From NCBI RefSeq assembly GCF_020229735.1, contig NZ_CP083457.1, positions 124,001 through 188,000 of the forward strand: DNA of 64,000 nt. Direction: 5' to 3'. This DNA is from Deinococcus taeanensis. Its GTDB lineage: Bacteria > Deinococcota > Deinococci > Deinococcales > Deinococcaceae. The position numbers and the translations under genes are program-made. The notes under the pieces were generated by a model, which was not told the origin of the DNA, did not search any database, and saw only the letters and a program-made list of their open reading frames with translations. Shown here one piece after another: positions 44,940 to 54,000 of this stretch; the first letter of the stretch is position 1, and each line of letters opens with the position of its first letter.

Positions 44940-45872
44940 TCATCCACCCACCGCGTCCAGCGCTGCCAGGGCGCTCTCCACCGTGGAGGGCCCTTCGCGC
45001 AGCAGCAGCCGGATTCCCGACGGGTCCTGGACGAATGAACCCGCTGCGCCCGCCTGCACCTGAAGCCCCGCTGCATTGAGCCGCGCCGTCACGGCGCTGA
45101 GCTCGGCCGGGCCCGACAGTTCAATGGTGTAGTGCAGCAACCCCAGGGCACCGCTGGGCGGGACTGGTCCGCCGCGGCTTTGCCAGGCGTTTGTGCCCAC
45201 GTGATGATGGTAGCCTCCCGCGCCAGCGAAGACGGCGCCCATGCCGTCTGCTCCGATGTCGAAGCCCAGCACACCCTCGTAAAAGCCACGGGTAGCGGCT
45301 GGATCACTCATCTTGAGATGCACATGCCCCATGCGGGTCCCGATCGGTGCTCTCGTCCAGCCTCGATCATCCGGAGCAAGGGTGCCCAGCAGGTCCTGAA
45401 CATTGATGACCGCCGTGTCAAAGGACGTGTACTTGCCGTCCTTGAAGGGCCACTGCTCACGTGGCCAATCGTGGTAGATCTCGATGCCGTTGCCCTCAGG
45501 ATCGTTGAAATAAAACGCTTCGTGGGTGAGGTGATCCGACTGACCGAGTGGCAGGCCCAGGGCCGCCGCGTGACGCAGCCAGCGGGCCAGGTCCGGCCGG
45601 GTAGGGAAGGCGACGGCGATGTGGTACAGCCCGGTGGCGTCGGCAGGTGGCGTGGGCGCGTGAGGGTCATGGCGCAGGGTGACCAGTGGATGGCCGTCTT
45701 CGGTCCCCAAGGCGGCGCGGGCACCGTCCCGGGCGAGGAGGGTCAGGCCGAGCGCGGCCGTGTAAAAACGGGCCGTCAGGTCCAGGTCGCGCACGGTCAG
45801 GGCAACTTCTCCCAGGGTCAGGTTCGGGTCAATACGGGCGGCCAGGGCAGCGGATGGGACAGATGCAGTCAT
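44940..45872 (-). CDS. two-domain VOC dioxygenase-like protein (CatE-like)
   Basis: The 310-residue protein is a tandem vicinal-oxygen-chelate fold. The first domain has LGEVALTVRDLDLTARFYTA, DATGLYHIAVAFPTRPDLAR and GNGIEIYHDWPREQWPF. The second has GHVHLKMSDPAATRGFYEGV, GGYHHHVGTNAWQSRGG and LLHYTIELSGPAEL. This architecture matches CatE/MhqA-type ring-cleaving dioxygenases that detoxify catechols and hydroquinones. It is the last gene of the operon VOC-DoxX-VOC on the minus strand, beginning 22 bp after the DoxX stop. ATG at 45878 is two codons upstream. Confidence 0.85.
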   Translation of the reverse strand: MTASVPSAALAARIDPNLTLGEVALTVRDLDLTARFYTAALGLTLLARDGARAALGTEDGHPLVTLRHDPHAPTPPADATGLYHIAVAFPTRPDLARWLRHAAALGLPLGQSDHLTHEAFYFNDPEGNGIEIYHDWPREQWPFKDGKYTSFDTAVINVQDLLGTLAPDDRGWTRAPIGTRMGHVHLKMSDPAATRGFYEGVLGFDIGADGMGAVFAGAGGYHHHVGTNAWQSRGGPVPPSGALGLLHYTIELSGPAELSAVTARLNAAGLQVQAGAAGSFVQDPSGIRLLLREGPSTVESALAALDAVGG

Positions 45873-45894
45873 GATCAAGCCTCCGGGGTCAGGT

Positions 45895-46314
45895 TCAGCG
45901 GGCCTGGATGGGCGCCTGGCGACTGCGGCCCCAGGCGATGACGCCGGCCAGCGCGGCGAGGAGCAGGTTCATTGGGAGCATCATGCCTTCCCCGCGGGAG
46001 AGATGAAACGGGATAGCCAGGACCATCACGGCAACCAGGCCGAGCGCGGCCAGGGGCGTCAGGTTCGGGCGAACGCGGGTCAGGCTGGGCAGCAGGAGAC
46101 CGAGGGCGCCGGCCACTTCCGCCAGGCCGACGAAGCGCACGAGGGCGGCGGGCACGTCGGTCACCCAGGGCAGCGAGGTGGCGAGTTGCGCGATGGGGGC
46201 GGCGAGCTTCATCAGGCCAGCGGCGAGGAACAGGGCGCCGAGCAGGGCCTGAAGCACCCAGAGGGTGATGTGCAGAGCGGGGCTGGGGCGAACGGGGGCA
46301 GTTGTCGTGGTCAT
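45895..46314 (-). CDS. DoxX-family membrane protein (CatD-like)
   Basis: The 139-residue protein has four membrane helices: LHITLWVLQALLGALFLAAG, ALVRFVGLAEVAGALGLLLP, LTPLAALGLVAVMVLAIPFH and NLLLAALAGVIAWG. It contains the DoxX motif GLMKLAAP near residue 33. In Bacillus catDE the DoxX-type protein is encoded with CatE and shares its quinone-stress regulation, as here. AAGGAG lies 6-11 nt before the ATG. It sits between the two VOC genes. Confidence 0.88.
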   Translation of the reverse strand: MTTTTAPVRPSPALHITLWVLQALLGALFLAAGLMKLAAPIAQLATSLPWVTDVPAALVRFVGLAEVAGALGLLLPSLTRVRPNLTPLAALGLVAVMVLAIPFHLSRGEGMMLPMNLLLAALAGVIAWGRSRQAPIQAR

Positions 46315-46350
46315 GGTGAGCTCCTTGGAATTGAGGGCGAAAGGTCGGGA

Positions 46351-47268
46351 TCAGGGCAAGCGGAGGCGGACGGTAATGCCCCAGGGGTCGCTGGCCAGCA
46401 GGCCGTCCGGAGTGTGGGTGACGTGGAAGCCTTCGGTCTGCAGGCTGGCGGCGGTGCGGTCGATGGTGGTCTGGTCCGGCAGGAGCAGATCCCAGGTCAG
46501 GAGGCGGGCATCGTCGTCACCGGAGGGAGCGCTGCCCGCGGCCCAGGTGTTCAGGCCGAGGTGGTGATGGTAGCCGCCCGCGCCGAGGAACAGGGCACTG
46601 GGGAAGGTCCAGGCGGTTTTGGGGAAGCCCAGGCCAGCGTGGTAGAAGCGCGCGGCCTGATCGAGGTCACCGACGTAGAAGTGCAGGTGGCCGAGGATGG
46701 TGCCGTTGGGGATTCCGGTCCAGGCGGCCTCGCCGGCCGTGGCGAGAAGGCCCGGGAGGTCGAGGGGGTCGCCGCCGCCGATAAGTTGACCGTCGTCGCT
46801 GACGCGCCACGCCTCGCGTGGCCGGTCGCGGTAGACCTCGATGCTCAGGCCGTCGGGATCCTGAAGGTAGGTGGCCTCGCTGTAGTGGTGGTCAGACTGA
46901 CCCACGTGGACGCCCTGGTCGAGTGCGTTCCGGATGAACCGGCCCAGGTCGGCGCGGGTGGGCAGCAGCAGAGCGAAGTGGTACAGGCCCAGCCGGCCCC
47001 GGTGTGGGGCGCGCTTGACGCCTCTTTTCTCGCGGAGTTCAAGGAGCACCTGACCGTCAGGGGTCCCCAGTGTGGCCGTCTGACCGTGCTGCTGATGCAC
47101 GTGCAGGCCGATGACGCGGGTGTAGAAGGCGAGGGAAGTGTGGAGGTCGGCGATCTGAAGGACGACCGGCCCGAGGCGGAGCCCGGCGGGCAGGGTGTGG
47201 TGGGGCGGCGTGACGCCGATGCGGCCGGGAGGAACGTCAGGGTAGGGGCGGGTCGGGGGCAGGTTCAT
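46351..47268 (-). CDS. two-domain VOC dioxygenase-like protein
   Basis: The 305-residue paralogue of the downstream VOC protein has LGPVVLQIADLHTSLAFYTR, LGLYHFALLLPTRADLGRFI, DGLSIEVYRDRPREAWRV, LGHLHFYVGDLDQAARFYHA and GGYHHHLGLNTWAAG. It is predicted to be an extradiol-type ring-cleavage or glyoxalase-like enzyme. AAGGAG precedes the ATG. It is the first gene of the operon, and its promoter region contains an ATAGGTGTTTCACC element shared with the nearby MarR gene. Confidence 0.87.
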   Translation of the reverse strand: MNLPPTRPYPDVPPGRIGVTPPHHTLPAGLRLGPVVLQIADLHTSLAFYTRVIGLHVHQQHGQTATLGTPDGQVLLELREKRGVKRAPHRGRLGLYHFALLLPTRADLGRFIRNALDQGVHVGQSDHHYSEATYLQDPDGLSIEVYRDRPREAWRVSDDGQLIGGGDPLDLPGLLATAGEAAWTGIPNGTILGHLHFYVGDLDQAARFYHAGLGFPKTAWTFPSALFLGAGGYHHHLGLNTWAAGSAPSGDDDARLLTWDLLLPDQTTIDRTAASLQTEGFHVTHTPDGLLASDPWGITVRLRLP

Positions 47269-47289
47269 CGTGAACTCCTTGTGGTACGG

Positions 47290-47315
47290 TCAGGTGGTGA
47301 AACACCTATTAAAAA
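47290..47315 (-). promoter_or_regulatory. operator-like repeat before the VOC-DoxX operon
   Basis: On the minus strand the sequence reads TTTTAATAGGTGTTTCACCA, with GGTG/CACC half-sites. ATAGGTGTT(C/T)CA also occurs in the promoter of the adjacent MarR gene (47722-47733), so the same regulator probably binds both. Confidence 0.5.
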
Positions 47316-47328
47316 CGAAGAGCGCCAT

Positions 47329-47712
47329 TCAGCTGTGGTGCAGGTGAGCGTGAATCCGGGTGGGCGTTTCAACCAGGGGACGCCGCTGTCCTGGGGGCAG
47401 GTACCCTGACTGCCGGGGTTGAAGATCCGCAGCAGGTCCGTCCCGCCGGTTGAATAAGACCCGGGCTTTGGGGGTCAGGAGGGTGGGCACGCAGCGGCGG
47501 TTCGTGGCGCTTCGTTCACGTCTCACCAGGTCGGCTTCCTCCACCTTGTCCAGCGGGCCGGTCACGCCCAGCGTCTGGCCAACCAGGCGCCCGCGGATTT
47601 TGCTCACGTGATTCAGGAAGGGGATGGGGCGGTGCAGGTTGCGTGTGGCTTCTTTTTTCAGGCTCTTGATGGGGCGACCCTGGTGAATCTTGTTTCGCAG
47701 CGGCGAACCCAT
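47329..47712 (-). pseudogene. MarR-family regulator with internal deletion
   Basis: The N-terminus NKIHQGRPIKSLKKEATRNLHR matches the start of MhqR-type MarR proteins. It then jumps, at about residue 40, to RLVGQTLGVTGPLDKVEEAD LVRRERSATNRR and TLLTPKARVLF, which is the wing and following helix. The middle ~30-40 residues that form the first HTH helices are missing, and the C-terminal ~30 residues are replaced by unrelated sequence. The protein is unlikely to bind DNA. Its promoter is intact. Confidence 0.65.
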
Positions 47713-47718
47713 ACCTCT

Positions 47719-47747
47719 GTTATAGGTGTTCCAACACGTAATGTCAA
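47719..47747 (-). promoter_or_regulatory. consensus promoter and operator of the MarR gene
   Basis: TTGACA (47747-47742) and TATAAC (47724-47719) are exactly 17 bp apart on the minus strand. The spacer contains GTGTTGGAACAC, an inverted repeat likely to be the autoregulatory operator, and overlaps the element shared with the VOC operon. Confidence 0.8.
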
Positions 47748-48101
47748 CAGGAGGACCAGTGCCGCATTCACACCAGGGCGTGGACTCTCCACTCTCTCGA
47801 CCAGAGGCACGCCTCCCCTTGATCGTTGCGCCACTTCAAGGAGACCTTTCCGCCGGGGGCAAGCGCAAACCACACTGCGCCGACCGGTGCATCTGTGACA
47901 GACGGAACAGCTCCACCCGACCGCAGAGGCGGCGACAGACCCCAGGCGATCGCCGGTAGGACGCCCCTCCACTCTGCTCACCGCTGGCCCGGCCGCGTTC
48001 ATGGCGCACTGCTCGGTGCGAAAACGCCCCAGCAGGAGAAACACCAGCGCCGCGCGGTGTCCCTGGTCCGATTCAAGGTGAATCCACTCCAGGGTCCGCC
48101 G
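47748..48101. other. intergenic, no gene seen
   Basis: About 354 bp between the damaged MarR gene promoter and the 3' end of the second DoxX gene. No supported ORF. Confidence 0.4.
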
Positions 48102-48692
48102 CTACGTACGCAGGACCCCGTCATGTTCGGGCTCCCGCCCGGGGGAACTCAATTGCCCTCGCCCCCGGCGGATCAACCCCGACGATCCGGGGGCCGGACC
48201 GGTCAGACGGTGCTCTGCGGATCGCCCGAGATGTCCGGCTGGTGCGGCAACTCCTGAGCTACCGAGGAGGCGGGCATCGAGGGCGGAGGCGCCGGCGCCG
48301 GTGAGGACGAGGGCGGCAGTGGCCGCGAGCAGGGCGAGGGGGAATTCCACGCCGTTCGGGTTGAAGAAGCCGGCTTTGAGGTGGACCAGGGCGATGGCAC
48401 CGAGCATGTTCAGGGAGAGGAGGGCGGCAACGATGCGGGTGCCGAGTCCGGCGATCAGGGCTGCGCCGCCGAGAAGCTCGAGGAACGCGATGGCGGGTGC
48501 GGCGAGGGCGGGGAGGGGCACGCCCATCTGGGTGAAAGCGCCGGTGGTGCCGGGCAGGGTGAACATGAAGATCTTCTGGTAGCCGTGGGCGATGAAGATG
48601 ACGCCGATGATGACCCGCAGGATCGTGAGGGCGAGGTCGACGCGCTGAAGGGTGGTGGCGGTGCGGGCAGTGGTGGTTGCGGTGGTGGTCAT
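48102..48692 (-). CDS. DoxX-family membrane protein
   Basis: The 196-residue protein has four helices (LALTILRVIIGVIFIAHGYQ, LAAPAIAFLELLGGAALIAG, IVAALLSLNMLGAIALVHLK, LALLAATAALVLTGAGASAL) and the HGYQKIF motif near residue 40. Normal members end near LDARLL; here ~50 extra residues (SSGVAAPAGHLGRSAEHRLT...) without family resemblance follow, suggesting that the original stop was lost. CAGGAGATCCC lies upstream. It overlaps the preceding frameshifted MarR gene by 4 bp. Confidence 0.85.
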   Translation of the reverse strand: MTTTATTTARTATTLQRVDLALTILRVIIGVIFIAHGYQKIFMFTLPGTTGAFTQMGVPLPALAAPAIAFLELLGGAALIAGLGTRIVAALLSLNMLGAIALVHLKAGFFNPNGVEFPLALLAATAALVLTGAGASALDARLLGSSGVAAPAGHLGRSAEHRLTGPAPGSSGLIRRGRGQLSSPGREPEHDGVLRT

Positions 48693-49211
48693 GGGATCTC
48701 CTGTTCGTTAGGACGATAGACGTGATAACGGATATTTGTTCGGTCAGCGGGCGAAAGGTCAGACAGCGTCCACCGCCAGAACTTCCCGGAGGAGAGCTTG
48801 AGCAACAGGGCGAGCCGCTCCGGTGGGAGGGTCTGGAACTGCTGGCGGTGCAGCGCCTGAATGGGCGCGTCGAAGCGGTCCACGGTGGCGCGGCCCTGAG
48901 GGGTCAGGCGGGGTCAACAGCACGCGGCGGTCGTGCTCACTGCGGAAACGTTCCACCAGCCCCAGCTTGTCCATCCGGTCCAGCAGGCGGGTGACATCCG
49001 GGTCCTTGTTGAGCAGCTGCGCGGCGATGTCCCCGCAGGTGAGGGCCCGCTCTCCCGCGCCGCGCAGAATGCGCAGCACGTTGAACTGAGTCACACTCAG
49101 GCCGCCCTGCTTGAGCAGATCGGCCACGTCATCTTCCAGACGCAGGGCCAGCACCTGCAAGGCGAGGTAGGTGGGGTGTTCCAGTGGAGGGTGGGGGAGG
49201 TCTGTGGTCAT
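48689..49211 (-). pseudogene. MarR-family regulator with a frameshift
   Basis: The first ~120 codons (49211 to ~48910) are a normal MarR protein: LALRLEDDVADLLKQGGLSV, TQFNVLRILRGAGERALTCG, DPDVTRLLDRMDKLGLVERF RSEHDRRVLLT. A run of four C at ~48910 then carries one extra C relative to the expected LLTRLTPQGRA. The proper C-terminus (DRFDAPIQALHRQQFQTLPP ERLALLLKL) lies in the other frame to 48689. The mutated protein would end in RREVLAVDAV-like sequence. The gene is coupled to the DoxX gene. Confidence 0.7.
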
Positions 49212-49232
49212 CGTGCGTCCTTTGGTGCCTCT

Positions 49233-49257
49233 TACGTGATGACGATAATCGTTGTGA
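49233..49257 (-). promoter_or_regulatory. palindromic operator upstream of the second MarR gene
   Basis: TACGTGATGACGATAATCGT (from 49234) contains CGATAATCG (49243-49251) at its centre with flanking GTGATGA/TTGTGAC half-sites. A related sequence, ATATCCGTTATCACGTC (minus strand), occurs just before the DoxX start, so one MarR regulator may bind both. Confidence 0.5.
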
Positions 49258-49731
49258 CGAGTATTTTCAAGAAGCGACGACGCTGCCACCGTTGCCACCG
49301 CCCACAACCCCCACCTGGAAGGCCGCGCGGACGTTGGCACAGTAGTGCCCACCCGGAGCGGACGGACAGAACTGTGGCTGCCGGCTCAGGAAGCGGCCTT
49401 GGCCTGGCCGGCTGGGTGCGCCGGTGCAACCGCGCGGTCCACGCACCGCCACCCACACTGGATCAGTCCCCGAGCGTCGGCGGCAAGTTCCCCCGTCGAT
49501 CACCATCAGCCTGTTCACCAGCGGCGCTCACTCAGCTCCCTCAGGCGCTGAACACCGCTCACAGGTCCATCCTTGCATCCCCAAAAATGAAGCCCGAACC
49601 CCAGGCGCCATCCCCGGCGGCTGTCAGAGACAGGTGATTAGCCTGATGACACAGTGAGGTGTTTCCCGGTCGCGGGAACGCCGTGGCTTCGGCAGCCACG
49701 GATCAGTGCGGTGATGTTCCTGGAGTCCCTC
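49258..49731. other. intergenic, no gene seen
   Basis: About 470 bp. Only short shadow ORFs are present. Confidence 0.4.
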
Positions 49732-50175
49732 ATGACGAAGAAAATGCGGTACAAAGGCCAGCAGGACCTGCTAACCCTGCTTGATACGGTACTTGACCAG
49801 ACCAGCCTGAAGTGCGGCGAGGTGGCGTGCGTGCTGCGACAGGGACGACCCTGGCGGCTCAACCGCATCACGGCCATCCGCGGCAACATCCTGACGGTCG
49901 ACACCGGACACGAGTACGACCTGAACACCGGGGCGGCCCTGCAACCTGCCTCCGGGCTGGTGCTGACCCCCCTGAAACGGGTTCATGTGGAGTACCTGAT
50001 GGTGCTCGAAGCCCAGCGGGCGGCTCAACATTTCGTGGTCAGAAATCTGACCGATGACCAGTGGCACGCCCTGGTGCCGGGGGCCGGCGCGCTGCTGTCC
50101 CTCATCCAGGACCTGCAGCACCTGCACCCGGAAGGGCTCCACCCCCGGTTTCGCGTGCTGGAACACGCCGACTGA
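49732..50175 (+). CDS. hypothetical protein
   Basis: The 147-residue protein begins MTKKMRYKGQQDLLTLLDTV and includes VACVLRQGRPWRLNRITAIR GNILTVDTG and QHFVVRNLTDDQWHALVPGA. It has good codon use and GGAG 9-12 nt upstream of the ATG. An ATG at 49714 is an alternative start. Residues ~30-70 look like a small beta-barrel. No domain is recognised; single gene. Confidence 0.6.
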   Translation: MTKKMRYKGQQDLLTLLDTVLDQTSLKCGEVACVLRQGRPWRLNRITAIRGNILTVDTGHEYDLNTGAALQPASGLVLTPLKRVHVEYLMVLEAQRAAQHFVVRNLTDDQWHALVPGAGALLSLIQDLQHLHPEGLHPRFRVLEHAD

Positions 50176-50886
50176 CCCGGCCAATCCGGGCGGCGCGGAC
50201 CTCGGGGCCGGATCGGGACGTCATCCCCGAGCCCACCCCCTCCCCGGTCAGGGCACACGAATTCAGCGGCCCCGCACACCCCAAGCCCAACACCACGCAC
50301 CAACCTCGCAGGGTGGCGCTGGGCACCAGCGGCGCGGTAGGGGCTCAGCCGGCCGTTGGCGTACCGGGGGGCGGGACGGCCAGCTGGGGTTCAGGCTCAG
50401 CCCGGCCGTCCCGCCCGGTGGGCCGCGACTGCGGATTCAAGACCACGGATTCAAGAAGCCCGCAGTCCGTGGGTGGAGTCGGCCCACCCGCGGGGAAGCC
50501 CCTGACGAGGACGAGGGCGGCGTATGGACCATCCAGCGTGAATCGTGCTGGCCACTGGGAGGCCGGACACCGGAAGCACCCATGGAGACGGCCGCGGACC
50601 CACTCCGGCAGGCAGCGGTCTGCGCGGCCAGCGTTACGCGACGCTGGCCGCGTGGGGGTCACCGACGCCTCGGCGTCCACCCTACTTCAAAGAACATGTC
50701 CAGGCCGGACAAGTTCACCTGGGCCCAGGTGACGCCCCCACCTGCGCCGCCTTCATGATCACGACGGGCGTGGCCTGCGAGTCCGCTGTTTTGGGGTGGC
50801 CGCACGCCTGGACCGCCTGGCACCGCCGTCCTGTCAGGCTTCCGACAGAGCCCGCGCTCTACGCTCGTTTCAGCGTCGTCCCGCCC
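50176..50886. other. intergenic, no gene seen
   Basis: About 710 bp. The frame of the following GGDEF gene stays open upstream to 50545, but the added residues are Pro/Arg/Gly-rich and lack membrane or domain features. No other gene is supported. Confidence 0.45.
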
Positions 50887-52392
50887 ATGCTTGAATCCCT
50901 GCGCGTGTCTCCCACTGTGCCCCTGCTGCTTGCACTCGGGCTGCTTCTGCTGATGATCGGGCATGGCCTGCAACGGGTCAGGCAGCCGGTCCAGCGGGCC
51001 TTCCTGGCGGTGCTGCTCACCAACTGCGTCTGGCTGCTTGGGGAACTGGGGTACGTCCGGGCGGACGCCGCAACGTTGAAGTGGACCTGGGGCCTCATGG
51101 AGTTTTTCGGCGTCCTCACCCTGCCCGTCGCCTGGATCGCGCTGGTCCAGCGTTACCTGAGTCCGCACCCGGAACCGGTGCCTCCGCGCCGTCTTCTGAA
51201 GCTTCTGGCCGTGCCGGCGCTGACCCTCCTGCTGATCTGGACGAACGGCACCCACCGGCTGGTGTGGTCGTACGCCGGGCCGGCCCCGGACTGGACCACC
51301 GTGCAGCGCGGCTGGGCGTACTGGGCTGGCGTGGTGGGGTACGCCAACGTGCTGCTCGCGTGGGGAGTCGTGCAACTGCTTCAGGCGCGCCGCTCTGCGC
51401 GCGGCGCGGACCGCGCGCAGGTCACCCTCATGCTGCTGGCCGTCGTGATGCCGACCGTCGTCAACACGCTGTACCTGCTGGGCCTCAACGTCCTGCCCGG
51501 ACTGAACCCGACGCCGGTCAGTTCTGCGCTCAGCCTGCTGCCCATCGCGTGGGGCATGGCCCGCTACGGCCTCCTGCATGTGGCCCCCGTGGCCCACTCC
51601 CAGGTGGTGCAGCATCTCCCTGACGCCGTGTTCGTCCTGGACACCCGCGGCCGGATCGTCGACGCGAATGTCCGCGCCGCGGACCTGGCCGGGCAGGCCC
51701 ACCACGTCCTGCCTGGGCGGCGCCTGCACGAGGTGCTGCCCGCCTGGCCGGACGAACCCGGCGGAGCCCCTGTGGAGTGGCGTCACGCCGGCCAGGTCTG
51801 GGAGGTGCAGCGGTCCACCGTGCGTGATGCCGGGGGAGCCGAAATCGGGCAGACGGTGGTCGCCCGCGACATCACCGCCCGGGCGCAGGAGCATGACCGC
51901 GTTCAGCAGCTCGCGCACGAGGACGCCCTCACCGGCCTCGGGAACCGCCGCGCCTTCGAGCGGGACCTGGAGCGCGAACAGGCCCGCGCCGCGCGCCACG
52001 CACTCCCCATGGGTCTGGTTCTGCTCGACCTGAACGGTCTCAAACAGGTGAACGATCAACTCGGGCACGCGTCCGGCGACGCGCTGCTCGCCGCGTTCGG
52101 CCAGGCGCTCCTGAGCGGCTTCCGGCCTGAAGACGGCGTGTACCGCCTGGGAGGCGACGAGTACGCGGTGCTGCTGGCCGACAGCCCACCGCACGGCGAA
52201 AGCGCCATCTGGGACCGGATGGCGCGCGTCGTCCGGGACGTTCAGGACCGCGGCTTCCCGGGCGTGAGTGTGAGCGTCGGCGTGGCGTACTTCCCGGACG
52301 ACGGCGCCGGAGAGATGCTGATCAGCAAGGCGGACGCCCGCATGTACGCGCACAAACGAAGAACCACGCCTGATCCGCTGCCTCTCTCCTGA
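50887..52392 (+). CDS. 7TM-PAS-GGDEF diguanylate cyclase
   Basis: The 501-residue inner-membrane protein has an N-terminal seven-helix sensor module (~10-225, of the histidine-kinase N-terminal 7TM type) and a PAS domain (~230-330: VVQHLPDAVFVLDTRGRIVD ANVRAADL). A GGDEF domain (~345-495) follows, with HEDALTGLGNRRAFERDLER, LDLNGLKQVNDQLGHASGDA and the active-site RLGGDEYAVLL (GGDEY variant). An RxxD inhibitory site is not obvious. It should make c-di-GMP in response to a membrane or ligand signal; the EAL protein at 19861 would degrade it. The start is the ATG just before the first helix. Confidence 0.88.
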   Translation: MLESLRVSPTVPLLLALGLLLLMIGHGLQRVRQPVQRAFLAVLLTNCVWLLGELGYVRADAATLKWTWGLMEFFGVLTLPVAWIALVQRYLSPHPEPVPPRRLLKLLAVPALTLLLIWTNGTHRLVWSYAGPAPDWTTVQRGWAYWAGVVGYANVLLAWGVVQLLQARRSARGADRAQVTLMLLAVVMPTVVNTLYLLGLNVLPGLNPTPVSSALSLLPIAWGMARYGLLHVAPVAHSQVVQHLPDAVFVLDTRGRIVDANVRAADLAGQAHHVLPGRRLHEVLPAWPDEPGGAPVEWRHAGQVWEVQRSTVRDAGGAEIGQTVVARDITARAQEHDRVQQLAHEDALTGLGNRRAFERDLEREQARAARHALPMGLVLLDLNGLKQVNDQLGHASGDALLAAFGQALLSGFRPEDGVYRLGGDEYAVLLADSPPHGESAIWDRMARVVRDVQDRGFPGVSVSVGVAYFPDDGAGEMLISKADARMYAHKRRTTPDPLPLS

Positions 52393-52943
52393 CGCCGGGG
52401 CCGGAACGCCGAACAGCTGACATGGCGCCCGAAAAAACAGGCGAGGCGCGTTGGCTCCGCTGCGCCCCGCCGCACGCTCGCCGTGCGGCGCAGGCGTGGG
52501 AAGACCCAGGAAGTGAGCAGTCCTGACCTGCTGGCCGGTGGCAGCAGCGGCGTTCCAGCGGGCCCAGCAGCGTGAAGAACGCCTGGTCACCCACGGCGAA
52601 CGCCATGGGCGCGCGCCCCGTGATCCCGTACAGGACGCACACGGGACGCGCGAAGTTCAGACCCGGTGGCGACGGGCAGGGCCGGCATCACACTGAGGTC
52701 CGGCCCGATCACGACCGGCTGACCACGCCGTCATCCTTGATGATGGTGGGCCTGGGTTGACGGCCGGGCCTGCCCACCGGCTCCCTCTGGCGCAGGCGCC
52801 CCAGGCCGCCTGGCAGCAGCGGTGCTGCGCGATCAACCCGTTCTTCAGGCGTGACGTTTGCTGAAAGGAGCCCTCGTGACGCACGGGCCAACTGCGCCAC
52901 TGCCACGCCCCTGAGGTGCAGGCGTCAGGGGTGAAAGGACGGC
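52393..52943. other. intergenic, no gene seen
   Basis: About 551 bp with frame-shadow ORFs only. Confidence 0.4.
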
Positions 52944-53195
52944 TCAGCCGCCAGTGGTCCGCGTCAACCACCACAGGGCGAGGCCGCTCAGGACGAGCGC
53001 CAGTCCTGCAAAAAACGCCGCAGCGGCCGTCAGCTGGGCCCGCCACTCTGCCCTCACCTGCACAGCGCAACAGGCAGCCATCAGCCCCAGGACAACGGGC
53101 AGCGCGATGAGCTTCGTGGCCGGGATGAATGCCAGGCTCAGGGCCAGCACGGCGGCAGCCAGAAGCAGGTGCTGGGTGGCGGATGGAGGTGGCAC
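52944..53195 (-). CDS. small hydrophobic membrane protein
   Basis: The 83-residue protein has about three membrane segments: HLLLAAAVLALSLAFIPATK, LIALPVVLGLMAACCAVQVR and AAAAFFAGLALVLSGLALWW. It starts at a GTG (53195) because the longer frame to 53384 adds Arg-rich shadow sequence. It has no known family. It could be a small membrane modulator. Confidence 0.5.
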   Translation of the reverse strand: MPPPSATQHLLLAAAVLALSLAFIPATKLIALPVVLGLMAACCAVQVRAEWRAQLTAAAAFFAGLALVLSGLALWWLTRTTGG

Positions 53196-53896
53196 GTGCC
53201 CATGGTAGGGGGGCGCCGCCTCCCGATGAACCCCCAGTGGGTCCCCCAACCGGCCTGCCCACCACAACGGCCTGCACACCGTCCGTGCCCGGCGACCGCA
53301 CCGGCTCTGGTCCGCCCGGCCACCCGCGGTAATCTGGAGCTCACCCAGCACGCTGAGGTCTCTACGTTTCTGCGCCCGGCGCATGGCCTGAGCCTGTTCT
53401 GGCCCACGCCGGCCTCAGGAACACGGCGCCTGAAGCTCAGTGCAGGCCGGGCGCCACCTGTCTTGACGTGCTCAGGCCGCTACGAAGGCGCCTGCGGACC
53501 CCGCTCAGGAACTCAGGCACCGAGCGCGGCACCCTGAGCGCAGCGCGACCACCGCCCGGCCAGGTGTACCCGGAGATGACCGCCCCGTTCCAGAGGGAGC
53601 GGTGGCTGTGCCCCTGACCCACTCCGTGACCAGGACAGGAGGCCAGAAAATCAAAGCGAACCCCACTCGGCCCTTCCTGGTTCTGGTCGACCCAGCGCCG
53701 TACCGGGCCCGCGATGCCGACGGGACGCCAGGGATCGTGAGGGACGTCCCTGCAGTTCACCGGCGCAGCGGCCGGGTACCCGCCATCATCCGCGCCTGGT
53801 GGCGTCCTCAGGACATCCGGAGCCTTCCGTTGCGGGGTGTCGGACTGCCAGGAGGGGCACTGGGTGTTGACGAGCGCCGCCTCACAGCCGCCACCG
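53196..53896. other. intergenic, no gene seen
   Basis: About 700 bp without a supported gene. Shadow ORFs on both strands overlap. Confidence 0.4.
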
Positions 53897-53933
53897 GCCT
53901 GAACGGCTGAGCGAAACCCTCAGCCGTTCAGGC
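53897..53933. terminator. 15-bp stem hairpin after the PKD lipoprotein gene
   Basis: GCCTGAACGGCTGAG (53897-53911) and CTCAGCCGTTCAGGC (53919-53933) form a perfect 15-bp stem with a 7-nt loop, about 70 bp past the stop of the minus-strand lipoprotein gene. No T tract follows on either strand. Confidence 0.5.
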
Positions 53934-54000
53934 GGACATCTAAACCATCCTTCCCCTGCTGGTCGTGGAGGGCCGATGTCCAGAGTTGGTACGACTGGAC

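Noticed and set aside
45871..47409. 512-codon plus-strand open frame
   Set aside because: It is antisense to the VOC-DoxX-VOC operon, Gly/Gln/Glu-rich in shadow fashion, and has no domain; GC-rich genes leave such open antisense frames.
48689..49211. Programmed frameshift in the MarR gene
   Set aside because: The C4 run has no upstream stimulatory structure and MarR genes are not known to use frameshifting; a mutation or sequencing error is simpler.
50659..52590. 643-codon minus-strand open frame
   Set aside because: It lies antisense to the 7TM-PAS-GGDEF gene, whose motifs are clear; the antisense peptide is His/Gln/Arg-rich and has no family.
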